Shown here: one piece after another, positions 47,464 to 55,646 of the stretch | Layout: every line of letters begins with the position of its first letter | How positions within the stretch are numbered: the stretch's first letter is position 1 | The notes under the pieces: generated by a model | The model's input: the letters and a program-made list of their open reading frames with translations, nothing else | Told to the model about the DNA's origin: nothing | Database searches by the model: none | Source: a virus | Length of the DNA stretch: 64,000 nucleotides | Strand: one strand, 5' to 3' | IMG/VR virus record: IMGVR_UViG_3300027857_000016 | Location: 1 to 64,000 of that record | Made by a program: the position numbers and the translations under genes

Positions 47464-48906
47464 ATGCCAACACCACCAACTGATGGGAGTTTGCCAAGAG
47501 ATGTTGCAGGGTTTCCTGCAGATGGTGTCTATGTTTCAAACACTGGCACGGTTGCTGCAATGGGGGGCACGCTCACTACTGATAATCTGAATATTCCGAG
47601 TGCGCCGCCCGTTATTCAAATGGGTGATGGATCAACGCCCTCGCTTCGGGCGACGATCACCGCTTTTCACTCTGCTGATCATCAGTATTTAGGGGCCAAC
47701 GCGAACGGACTCAATACGGGCGGCTATACCCAACTTCTGACGGTCGATGGATATGGAGATAGGCAGCGTGAAACAGGGGTTGACGGTATTTCAGCGATAG
47801 GCATTGCGACTGGTGCTGCTCAATTCGCACAGTTCTTTGCCACAACGGTCCCAACAACAGGAACGCTTACTTCAGGACAGGCGACAGGAACGATTACCCC
47901 GGCCTCTATGTTTGGCATTCAGGTCGGGGCTGTGCTCACGGTGGACACTGGGGCAAGTGTCGAAGTGGTGATGGTTACGGGTCTTCCGAGCGCCTCTACG
48001 GCGACGGTTGTTCCTGTCAACGGTGCCCCTACAGCACCCACCTTTAAATTTACCCATACTCCTTCCTATACCGTCACCGGCTTTGTCTACAACCAGGAGC
48101 GTGATGCATCTGGGGAGAACTCAGGCGCATCTGGCAAGGGAACGGCGGTTGCCGCCGAGTATGAGTACGCTTCAGGTGGACCTGCCCTCGCCAATGGGAC
48201 GCCCTCTCAACTCCAATACGACCGTGAAGTGGCAGCCCTTGGCAAAGTAGCGAGCAATGCAGGCGCAGGTTTTGCCATATCAAGCACGACTGCTGGTGAC
48301 ACCATTCTGACGCCAACGACACCAGGGAACTTCAAGACCCTCACCCCTGGACAGTGGATCAGGCTGTCAGGATCTGGCACGAATGAGTACGTGCGTGTCC
48401 ATGACTCCTATACCATTGCTACAGCACCTGCCACCATCCCACTCACTTCTCCTGTGGTCAATACCGGGCAAACCACCGCAACCTGGGATGCCTTTGGCGC
48501 AAACGGACCAGGGCAGACCCCTGTATTGTGGACAGGCGAAGGCTTTGAAGGTGTCTTGCTCAATGATCGAGCGAACGCAGGGTTTGCGCGTGCCTGGCAA
48601 GGGAATACGGTTGGTGAGGCCGCAGTCACCAACGGGGGATTGCAGACAACACAGACAACACCTACATCACTGACCGTCATCAAGGCGAGTCCTGGTCGTT
48701 TAGCACGCATCCTGGTCTCTGTGGCGAACGGGGCAAACCCGATCCTTATCTATGACAATGCGTCGGCTGCCAGTGGAACGGTTATCGGCGCGGTGGCAGC
48801 TTCTGCCGCGATTGGAACGGCTGTGGATTGTCAGATGCCAGCCGCTAATGGAATCACGATTGCGGCAACCGCCAGCGCGGGCACCATTACGGTGAGTTGG
48901 AGCTAA
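47464..48906 (+). CDS. Structural protein with a reused C-terminal domain
   Basis: A 480-residue Gly/Ala/Thr-rich beta protein, typical of phage structural proteins. The last 70 residues (GRLARILVSVANGANPILIY, then DNASAASGTVIGAV) recur in the proteins at 52061 and 52532, so this is a shared module. A head decoration or fibre role is likely. Start behind GAGAGAGAACG. Confidence 0.7.
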   Translation: MPTPPTDGSLPRDVAGFPADGVYVSNTGTVAAMGGTLTTDNLNIPSAPPVIQMGDGSTPSLRATITAFHSADHQYLGANANGLNTGGYTQLLTVDGYGDRQRETGVDGISAIGIATGAAQFAQFFATTVPTTGTLTSGQATGTITPASMFGIQVGAVLTVDTGASVEVVMVTGLPSASTATVVPVNGAPTAPTFKFTHTPSYTVTGFVYNQERDASGENSGASGKGTAVAAEYEYASGGPALANGTPSQLQYDREVAALGKVASNAGAGFAISSTTAGDTILTPTTPGNFKTLTPGQWIRLSGSGTNEYVRVHDSYTIATAPATIPLTSPVVNTGQTTATWDAFGANGPGQTPVLWTGEGFEGVLLNDRANAGFARAWQGNTVGEAAVTNGGLQTTQTTPTSLTVIKASPGRLARILVSVANGANPILIYDNASAASGTVIGAVAASAAIGTAVDCQMPAANGITIAATASAGTITVSWS

Positions 48907-48932
48907 ATCGAGGAAGAAGGAGGGGCATCATC

Positions 48933-49154
48933 ATGACACACGCGAGTCCAGGAGATCCGCTCAACCCTGCGCAGGAAACGAGTGCAGAAGGGTTGCCAGG
49001 AGGCGGGTTTCTCATTCCATCTCATGTGATGAACGTGGGAAGTGGGCAGTATAGCATGTGTACGCCCGTGCTCCTGCCAGTTCCTCTTCAACACGCTCAA
49101 TACAAGAGTACCGACGTGCCTTTTCGTCCATTGCGGGCAGACTACAAGCCGTGA
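48933..49154 (+). CDS. Small hypothetical structural-region protein
   Basis: A 73-residue protein from ATG 48933 behind AAGGAGGGG. Gly/Pro-rich, ending PLRADYKP, similar in ending and style to the product at 47076. No family recognised. Confidence 0.55.
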   Translation: MTHASPGDPLNPAQETSAEGLPGGGFLIPSHVMNVGSGQYSMCTPVLLPVPLQHAQYKSTDVPFRPLRADYKP

Positions 49155-49160
49155 GGGTGA

Positions 49161-50063
49161 ATGAACACGTACATCAGTTGGTTCGACTGGCAAAGGACGA
49201 CGACGGGGTTAGAGTGGTTGTCTCTGGTAGGAAATACGGGGAGAGTAGGAAGCACCATCAGCATAGGGGCAACCTCTCTTCCTATCACACCCGCCTTAAC
49301 AACTGTTCAGGTGAATCAATGGGATGTCATTACGGTTTTCGATGGATCTAGTTCAGAGGTGGTCACAGCGACGGCGGGAGCAAGCATTGGAGCAACCAGC
49401 ATACCAATCACCGCGACAACCTTTGCCCATAGTGCAGGGACGCCCTATTGCACTGATGGAGTGCTCGGGAGTCTGGCAGATCAGATCGTAAAGGCCTCCC
49501 AGTGGCTGGAAACTATTTGTCGGCAATCTCTGTTCTTGACGACCTATACCAATGAGGAGTTAGCGATGCCATCGATGAGAGCGTCTATCGACAATGCCTA
49601 TGCATTGCACTTTCGCCCTCGCCATTGGCCTATTCAATCCTTAACCAGTCTTTCTATCGCAGGAACACCAGGAACGGCGATCTCATTTGACCCAACCCAG
49701 GTCTTTATCAACTCAGACAAACAAATTTGTACGATGCCCAACATGCAGCCCTTACCACTGCCAGGAAGTGGACAGGCACCGTACCCGATTTGGAATGTCC
49801 CATCGAGACAACGTATGGCACAGTTGACCTTGACCTATCAGGCAGGGTACGCAGCATCGGCCATGCCACCTGACGTGACAGAAGCCGCCGTCTTATTGAC
49901 TTCTGATCTCCTGGCGAAACGACAAAATCCCATTGGTGCGCCTGACCTTGGAAGTGGGAACCGGCATATTTCAGCCGTGCTCAGAGGCGATAATTCAGGT
50001 GAAAGCCTCCTTGCAAAAAGAGCGATGCGTATTTTAGAAAACTATATGATGCAATCTTTTTAA
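49161..50063 (+). CDS. Head-tail connector-like protein
   Basis: A 300-residue protein. The first 100 residues hold two similar beta motifs (ISIGATSLPITPA and ASIGATSIPITAT), then a helical part (SLADQIVKASQWLETIC) and strands; PPDVTEAAVLLTSDLLAKRQ near the end is typical of gp6-like head-tail connectors. Position after the capsid fits. Confidence 0.65.
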   Translation: MNTYISWFDWQRTTTGLEWLSLVGNTGRVGSTISIGATSLPITPALTTVQVNQWDVITVFDGSSSEVVTATAGASIGATSIPITATTFAHSAGTPYCTDGVLGSLADQIVKASQWLETICRQSLFLTTYTNEELAMPSMRASIDNAYALHFRPRHWPIQSLTSLSIAGTPGTAISFDPTQVFINSDKQICTMPNMQPLPLPGSGQAPYPIWNVPSRQRMAQLTLTYQAGYAASAMPPDVTEAAVLLTSDLLAKRQNPIGAPDLGSGNRHISAVLRGDNSGESLLAKRAMRILENYMMQSF

Positions 50064-50092
50064 TTCATGAGAGGTGAAGCATTTCAGAGGAC

Positions 50093-50407
50093 GTGAGGGC
50101 AAACATCACAAGAGCAGGAGTCAACACTCCCATAGCCACAAACATTGTTTTGCAGTTAGATGAGATGAATGCACTGGAAGCAGCGAGCTATCAGGGGGCA
50201 GACCCGCACTTTACCTATAAGGTCTACACCACGATGCTGCCAGTAGGAAACCCTCAATTGGTCCAATTTCGTGATTACCTGATTGATCAGGTGGTGATTG
50301 ACGCAGTCACCAATGCACCGCGCAAATTTCTGATTATTGGCGAACCGAAAATGCATATCGCTGATGGACATTGGCAAATGGTTGTAACCCGCATGAGAGG
50401 ATCATGA
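50093..50407 (+). CDS. Probable head-closure protein
   Basis: A 104-residue protein from GTG 50093. Short and beta-rich (HFTYKVYTTMLPVGN, KFLIIGEPKMHIADGHW), comparable to head-closure or stopper proteins in size and place. Not diagnostic by itself. Confidence 0.55.
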   Translation: MRANITRAGVNTPIATNIVLQLDEMNALEAASYQGADPHFTYKVYTTMLPVGNPQLVQFRDYLIDQVVIDAVTNAPRKFLIIGEPKMHIADGHWQMVVTRMRGS

Positions 50408-50455
50408 TATTTCACCTTGTTTTACCGTATATAAGTGATAGTGAGGAGATACAAT

Positions 50456-50683
50456 ATGCAACAACATGTCACACAAGCAGAGCATCAGGTGTTGGCAGAG
50501 GCTCATACAAAACTGCATGCGGCTCATGTCCAACTCCGTGATGACCATGAACTGTTGACAAAGGCACATCAGGAGTTGAGTGAGCGTGTAACAGCACTGG
50601 AGAAGCATGCAACTCCTGCTCCCGGCACGACGACAGCAAGCAGCGTTCGTAAACCAGTGATCCAGAAGACGGGCGAGCACTAG
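50456..50683 (+). CDS. Small coiled-coil protein
   Basis: A 75-residue protein with a long helix (AEHQVLAEAHTKLHAAHVQL, ELLTKAHQELSERVTALEKH) in heptad pattern, then a Thr/Ser-rich tail. ATG 50456 follows GAGGAG. Similar in style to the product at 50794. Confidence 0.6.
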   Translation: MQQHVTQAEHQVLAEAHTKLHAAHVQLRDDHELLTKAHQELSERVTALEKHATPAPGTTTASSVRKPVIQKTGEH

Positions 50684-50770
50684 AGGCGACGGGAAGAGGA
50701 CGGTGAGGGGGAGGCGCGGTGTGGATGCTGTGTTCGTAGTGGGTGATCGCCTCGCCCGATCCGTCGCCTC
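50683..50770 (+). repeat. Nested inverted repeats before the gene at 50794
   Basis: GAGGCGACGG (50683-50692) is perfectly complementary to CCGTCGCCTC (50761-50770), and an inner pair GAGGCG (50711-50716) with CGCCTC (50748-50753) can stack within it. A folded leader or terminator in the mRNA is likely. Confidence 0.5.
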
Positions 50771-50793
50771 TCATAAAAGAGAAAGAATGCAGG

Positions 50794-51030
50794 ATGAAAC
50801 AAACAAAAGCCATGCCAGTCCTCTCGACTACTGCGACCGTGGTCGAGGAAGTGAAGACGCCAGAACAGCGCCTTGTCGCCATTGAACAGCGTCTTGAGTC
50901 CTTGGAAAGGCAGGCTCACACTGAGCATACCATTGGTGAAACGACATTAGAGACGATTGCTACTCATGTTCTGCGTCGTTTAACAGAGCATTTGCAGCAC
51001 ACGTTTGGGCAGACGGATACACAGATCTAA
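50794..51030 (+). CDS. Small coiled-coil protein
   Basis: A 78-residue protein with a heptad helix (EQRLVAIEQRLESLERQ) and a second helix at the end. Short coiled-coil proteins of this kind often lie between connector and tail genes. No family recognised. Confidence 0.55.
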   Translation: MKQTKAMPVLSTTATVVEEVKTPEQRLVAIEQRLESLERQAHTEHTIGETTLETIATHVLRRLTEHLQHTFGQTDTQI

Positions 51031-51072
51031 CCCGCTTTCAGGGGAAGTAGAGAGAAGAAGAGGAGAAATGTT

Positions 51073-51963
51073 ATGCCACTCAATCCAGGTGCCGCCGATT
51101 TTCTCACGACGCCTCCTGCCCCAACGGTTGTCCAAAATGCTGTTGGAGCCAGTGCGGCGATTACCTATTCCATCGTCTTTGTCAACGCATCCGGCCAGGA
51201 TTCTATACCTAGCCCAACAACGGTGACCGGAGCAAACAATGCCTCAACAGCCAATAATACGCTTTCCTGGGCAGCTCAGGCGGGGGTTATAGGAACCCGT
51301 ATTCTGAAGAACGGCAACCTCCTTGCGACGGTTGGTCCGGGTGTGACCTCCTACACTGATAGCGCAGGAAGTGCTGGTATTGCCTACACGGCCTATACCG
51401 CTAATCCAACGGCGATGGTCCCTTCAACGAATAGCCCGATTGATGGAGGCTACGCCACCTATTCGGCATCGATGCAGGCACTGGTGGCTGTCACTGGATG
51501 TACTGATCTCTTCACCATCTATGGAAGCGCAACCAAGACAGTTAAAGTGACGAAAGTGACCATTGTGGGTACGACCATCACGACCCCGATTGTGTCTGAA
51601 GTCCAGCTTATCAAACGATCATCTGTGAATACAACAGGAACAAGTTCTGCACCAACCAATCTGGTTGCGTATGACAGTAACAGTCCAGCAGCGACAGCAA
51701 CGGTCTTAGGATATACAGCAAACCCAGGAGGCCTGGGGACGGTTGCAGGTATCATCAGTGCCTCGAAGATCATCCTCAATATCGTCCCAACATCAACCTT
51801 AGATGTCGCCCCTGATCGCTATATTCAGGAGTTTGGTGGAGGTCGTCCCTCGCAATGCCCGACACTTCGCGGTGTAGCTCAGGGACTCTGCGTCAACCTG
51901 GTGGCAACAGCCTTTTCCACTGCCGCAACATTTGATGTTGCCTTTGAATGGTGCGAATTCTAG
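51073..51963 (+). CDS. Structural protein with an Ig/FN3-like N-terminus
   Basis: A 296-residue beta-rich protein. Residues about 20-100 look like a fibronectin-type fold (AAITYSIVFVNASGQDSIPS, then WAAQAGVIGTRILKNG). The rest is Thr/Ser/Val-rich strands ending in two Cys. Decoration or fibre-like protein by composition. Confidence 0.6.
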   Translation: MPLNPGAADFLTTPPAPTVVQNAVGASAAITYSIVFVNASGQDSIPSPTTVTGANNASTANNTLSWAAQAGVIGTRILKNGNLLATVGPGVTSYTDSAGSAGIAYTAYTANPTAMVPSTNSPIDGGYATYSASMQALVAVTGCTDLFTIYGSATKTVKVTKVTIVGTTITTPIVSEVQLIKRSSVNTTGTSSAPTNLVAYDSNSPAATATVLGYTANPGGLGTVAGIISASKIILNIVPTSTLDVAPDRYIQEFGGGRPSQCPTLRGVAQGLCVNLVATAFSTAATFDVAFEWCEF

Positions 51964-52060
51964 CCTAATAAACCTATAACCCGTTATGTTGGGCAATGCA
52001 TAACACTGTATTTTATAGCGTGTTTGAGAAACGGTATGCAAAGGTGGAAGGGGGCGTGGC

Positions 52061-52504
52061 ATGAGCTTTGGCACAACACCAACCTCGACCACCCCTTTAA
52101 CAACCAACCAATTTCCTGTGTCTGCCGTGTATATCCCTGGCACCAGTGGAAGCAACTTGACGGCCTTGCAGGGTGGTCCTGCATCAACAGACGGGTTAGG
52201 GAATGTTTCAGCACCTGTCGTGGTGGTCTTTGGTGGAACGGCTACCTTTCCTGTGCCGTCCAATAGCGGTGTTACCGTGGTAAGAAACAGTGCAGGGCGT
52301 CTTGCGACGGTGATCGTGACCACCAGCGGACCAGCACAACTCAACATCTACGACAATGCGAGTCAGGCAAGCGGAACGATCATCGGGGCGATACCGGCCA
52401 ATGCGGCGGTTGGATCGGTCTACGCATTTAACAGTCCTGCCGCCCTTGGGATTGTGGCGAACTCGGTGGCATCCTGCTGTAGCGTCACTATTTGCTATTA
52501 CTAA
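52061..52504 (+). CDS. Stand-alone copy of the shared structural domain
   Basis: A 147-residue protein, the C-terminal half of which (GRLATVIVTTSGPAQLNIY then DNASQASGTIIGAIPANAA) is the same domain as at the ends of the 47464 and 52532 products. It ends in CCSVTICYY. The N-terminal half is Ser/Thr-rich. Confidence 0.65.
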   Translation: MSFGTTPTSTTPLTTNQFPVSAVYIPGTSGSNLTALQGGPASTDGLGNVSAPVVVVFGGTATFPVPSNSGVTVVRNSAGRLATVIVTTSGPAQLNIYDNASQASGTIIGAIPANAAVGSVYAFNSPAALGIVANSVASCCSVTICYY

Positions 52505-52531
52505 GGTATGTGAGGGGGAGAGGGAAGAGCG

Positions 52532-53782
52532 ATGTCAACTGTCAATGTAGGCAACTCAACAAGTAATCCGGTTCCAGTGAACGTCAATGCCGCGTTGCCC
52601 GCTGGCGGCAATACCATCGGCAACGTCAATATCCAGGCCAGCGGATCTGCTGTCTCGCTTGGTCAGGCAGTCATGGCCTCCTCGCTTCCTGTGGTCATTG
52701 CGAGCAACCAAAGCAATCTCCCCACGAATTTTGTACAAGTTGCCGGTTCCGCCATTGCCACTGCTGCGACCGGGATCATCAAAGTTGGTCTCACGGATGG
52801 CACAGGCAATGCTATCACGAGCACCTCTAGCGCCATCGATGTCAACATCAAGAGTGGCGGCGGGTCAGGTTTTTCCGTCGTCGATGAAGTGGCATGGACA
52901 GCAGGCACTTCTGCGCTGGTGCCAACTGGTGGCGTCTTCAATGATTCCGCTGCTGCGTTGACTTCTGGTCAGGAAGGTACCATCAGGGTCACGAATAACC
53001 GCGCCATTCATGTCAATCTCCGTGACGCAAGTGCCAACCAACTGCTCGGATCGAAGACCTCTGCCAACTCTCTCCCGGTGGTAATTGCATCAGACCAGGC
53101 AGGACCCTTGCCTGTTGCGGGTATGGTGGCATCCGGTGCCTCCAATGCCAATAACCCGGTCAAGATCGGTGGAGCATTTAACACCACGCAGCCGACCGTC
53201 ACAACCGGGCAGGCGGTCGATGCGCAATATTCAGCGCGTGGCGCAGCCATCGTGACGACCGGCGTAGATACCTTCAACGTCACCATCAACGCAGCACTTC
53301 CAGCAGGTGGAAATACGATTGGTGCAGTCACACAGGCCAGCGGTCCCTGGACCTCCAATATTACCCAAGTAGGCGGTTCCTCTTTAGCTCTCGGGCAGAC
53401 GACCATGTCTGCAAGTGTTCCGGTGACGTTTGCTAGCAACCAGAGTTCGCTTGGCGTCACGCTTCCATCCAATAACACGACCATGATTGGCGTCATCAGT
53501 CCTGGAGGTATCTCCACATCAGCCATTGCAGCGGCAGCAACGAACACGGTGGTCAAGAGTGGTGCAGGACGATTATGTCGTGTCATGATCACGACCTCGG
53601 GCACTGCGGCACTCACGTTTTACGACAATGCCACAGGTGGAAGTACCACTGGAAACATCCTGGGTGTTGTTCCTGCTAATGCAGCAGCTGGGTCCGTCTA
53701 TGATTTCCAATTTATCGCATCTACAGGCATTCAGGCACCGGGCGGTGCAAGTACGCCTGCCGTTACCGTTGGATATATCTAA
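52532..53782 (+). CDS. Fibre-like structural protein with repeats
   Basis: A 416-residue protein with repeated modules of the kind ALPAGGNTIGNV and SLPVVIASNQSNL (about 20-65, then again 250-310), known from phage structural proteins, and the shared C-terminal domain (GRLCRVMITTSGTAALTFY). It begins MSTVNVG like the next protein (MSTVNIG). Host binding or surface role likely. Confidence 0.7.
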   Translation: MSTVNVGNSTSNPVPVNVNAALPAGGNTIGNVNIQASGSAVSLGQAVMASSLPVVIASNQSNLPTNFVQVAGSAIATAATGIIKVGLTDGTGNAITSTSSAIDVNIKSGGGSGFSVVDEVAWTAGTSALVPTGGVFNDSAAALTSGQEGTIRVTNNRAIHVNLRDASANQLLGSKTSANSLPVVIASDQAGPLPVAGMVASGASNANNPVKIGGAFNTTQPTVTTGQAVDAQYSARGAAIVTTGVDTFNVTINAALPAGGNTIGAVTQASGPWTSNITQVGGSSLALGQTTMSASVPVTFASNQSSLGVTLPSNNTTMIGVISPGGISTSAIAAAATNTVVKSGAGRLCRVMITTSGTAALTFYDNATGGSTTGNILGVVPANAAAGSVYDFQFIASTGIQAPGGASTPAVTVGYI

Positions 53783-53797
53783 TCATGAAAGCGTTGT

Positions 53798-55627
53798 ATG
53801 TCTACTGTTAATATTGGGTCTTCTCTTCCAGCAGGAAGTAATACCATTGGAAATGTGAAGATTGTTGACGTAGCCGGAACAAACCAGGCTGCGGTAGATG
53901 CCAACAACAATCTACATATTGCCGTGTACAACGCTGCGAACTCAATGGCGGTGGACTCCTCGAATAATGCCCATGTCGCTCTTTTCAATATAGGTAACCA
54001 GCTTGCTATCAATGCATCCGGTGCTCTCTCTGACAACATTACACAAGTAGGAGGAGTATCGCTTGCACTTGGGCAGATTACCATGTCTGCTTCCCTCCCT
54101 GTTGCCATCGCGTCTGATCAGACGCCGCTCAACGTGGTGAGTGTCGGGAGTTCCATAACAACACTGAATGGACCTGCATCAACGGACAATTATCAAGCGA
54201 CCGTCTTTGCGCCTGGAGAGTTGCGGGTGAGCATGGAGCCAACACAACTCTTTCTGGATTCCTTTGATACAGGACTAGATACCGTGAATCGATGGAAAAC
54301 GCCAACATGGGGACGAGGAGGTATTGCCGCCCTCAATGAGGCGACGGATACGAGGCTCGGAACGGGAACGCTCGCAAATGGATGGAGTTGTCTGGAAAGT
54401 CAGCCGACATTTGGACCAGCGAATCCGGGATGGCTTCAAATCACGTATGGGAATAACGTTCCCTATCCCTACATCCCGAATACCTATTTTTTCTGGGGAA
54501 CAGGAACCTCTCCCGCTATCCCCACTGCCTTTGCTCCACTGGTCGATGCCGCAGGGTTTGAGATAGCCATTGGTGGTAGGCTCTTTGCTGTCATGTATCA
54601 GGGAGGTGTCAGGCAGCAAATCGCGGACCTCTCACAAGCTACAGGAACAAGAAAACAACCACAGGATGCTGGTGTCCACTACTATCACATGTTTTATCGA
54701 GGTGATCATACCTATTGGTGCATCGACAGTCTGGATAACGTAGTCGCACAAACCTTTACAGGCGCACCAGGCCCAAATCTCAATACGCTTCCATTAAAAA
54801 TGATGGCCGCAGCAGGGGCGGGTGCTCCTCCCACCAACGGACAACTGATTTGCAATACCGTCCACGTGAGCGATACCGCACGCAACAATGTGCAACTTTC
54901 TGATGGAGTCTGCCCGTGGAGGCAAGCAACCATCGATGTCAATGGGAACCTTTCTGTCAAAGCATCAGCAACTGCCTTTATTTCCACGACTCTACAAAGC
55001 AGTGCAAGCGCGAACAGTAACGGAGCGACACTCTCTGTCCTTGGCATGGGTACGGTGACTTTTACTGTCACGGGTACCTATCAAGGAACCGTGAATTTCG
55101 AGGGCAGTGAAGATGGGGTCAATTTTTATGGGCTTCAGGCCACACAACTGGGCACCAATGTCTTTGGGATGAGTACGGCAACCACAGGCATCTTCCAGGC
55201 GTCGTGTGCGGGACTCCAAACCATTCGATCGCGTATCAGCGGGTATGCCACTGGGCAAATCACCGTTACTGCTCATGCCATTCCCTCCCCATTTTCAACA
55301 CCAGTGGTCACGCTGAGTGGTGCGGGCGGAAAACTGGCCCTCTCGGCCAGTAGTCTAACGGTCAATGCCGATAATCCTATTACATTTGCTGGAGCAAGTA
55401 CAGTCGCACGGCGTGTCCGAATACAAAACGAGTCAGGCGGCACAGTCTACTGGGATGCCGATGTGACTGCCACTATTGGCAGTCCGAGCCTCCCGTCGCC
55501 TAGCGCAAACTCAGTGATGGTGGAGTGGGTCAACATTCCCATGACCACTCTCCACGTATTTGTCCCGTCAGGAGGCACAGCAGTGCTCAATGGCACAGGC
55601 GGCGTCAAAGTGAGTGCATGGGCCTAG
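53798..55627 (+). CDS. Fibre-like structural protein
   Basis: A 609-residue protein starting like the previous one (SLPAGSNTIGNVKI, then SLALGQITMSASLPVAIASD). Residues about 145-360 form a lectin-like module (LFLDSFDTGLDTVNRWKTPT...GFEIAIGGRLFAVMY) in the concanavalin style; strands follow to the end. Could be a receptor-binding or tail fibre component. Confidence 0.7.
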   Translation: MSTVNIGSSLPAGSNTIGNVKIVDVAGTNQAAVDANNNLHIAVYNAANSMAVDSSNNAHVALFNIGNQLAINASGALSDNITQVGGVSLALGQITMSASLPVAIASDQTPLNVVSVGSSITTLNGPASTDNYQATVFAPGELRVSMEPTQLFLDSFDTGLDTVNRWKTPTWGRGGIAALNEATDTRLGTGTLANGWSCLESQPTFGPANPGWLQITYGNNVPYPYIPNTYFFWGTGTSPAIPTAFAPLVDAAGFEIAIGGRLFAVMYQGGVRQQIADLSQATGTRKQPQDAGVHYYHMFYRGDHTYWCIDSLDNVVAQTFTGAPGPNLNTLPLKMMAAAGAGAPPTNGQLICNTVHVSDTARNNVQLSDGVCPWRQATIDVNGNLSVKASATAFISTTLQSSASANSNGATLSVLGMGTVTFTVTGTYQGTVNFEGSEDGVNFYGLQATQLGTNVFGMSTATTGIFQASCAGLQTIRSRISGYATGQITVTAHAIPSPFSTPVVTLSGAGGKLALSASSLTVNADNPITFAGASTVARRVRIQNESGGTVYWDADVTATIGSPSLPSPSANSVMVEWVNIPMTTLHVFVPSGGTAVLNGTGGVKVSAWA

Positions 55628-55646
55628 CCCTGGAGAGAAAAGAGAA

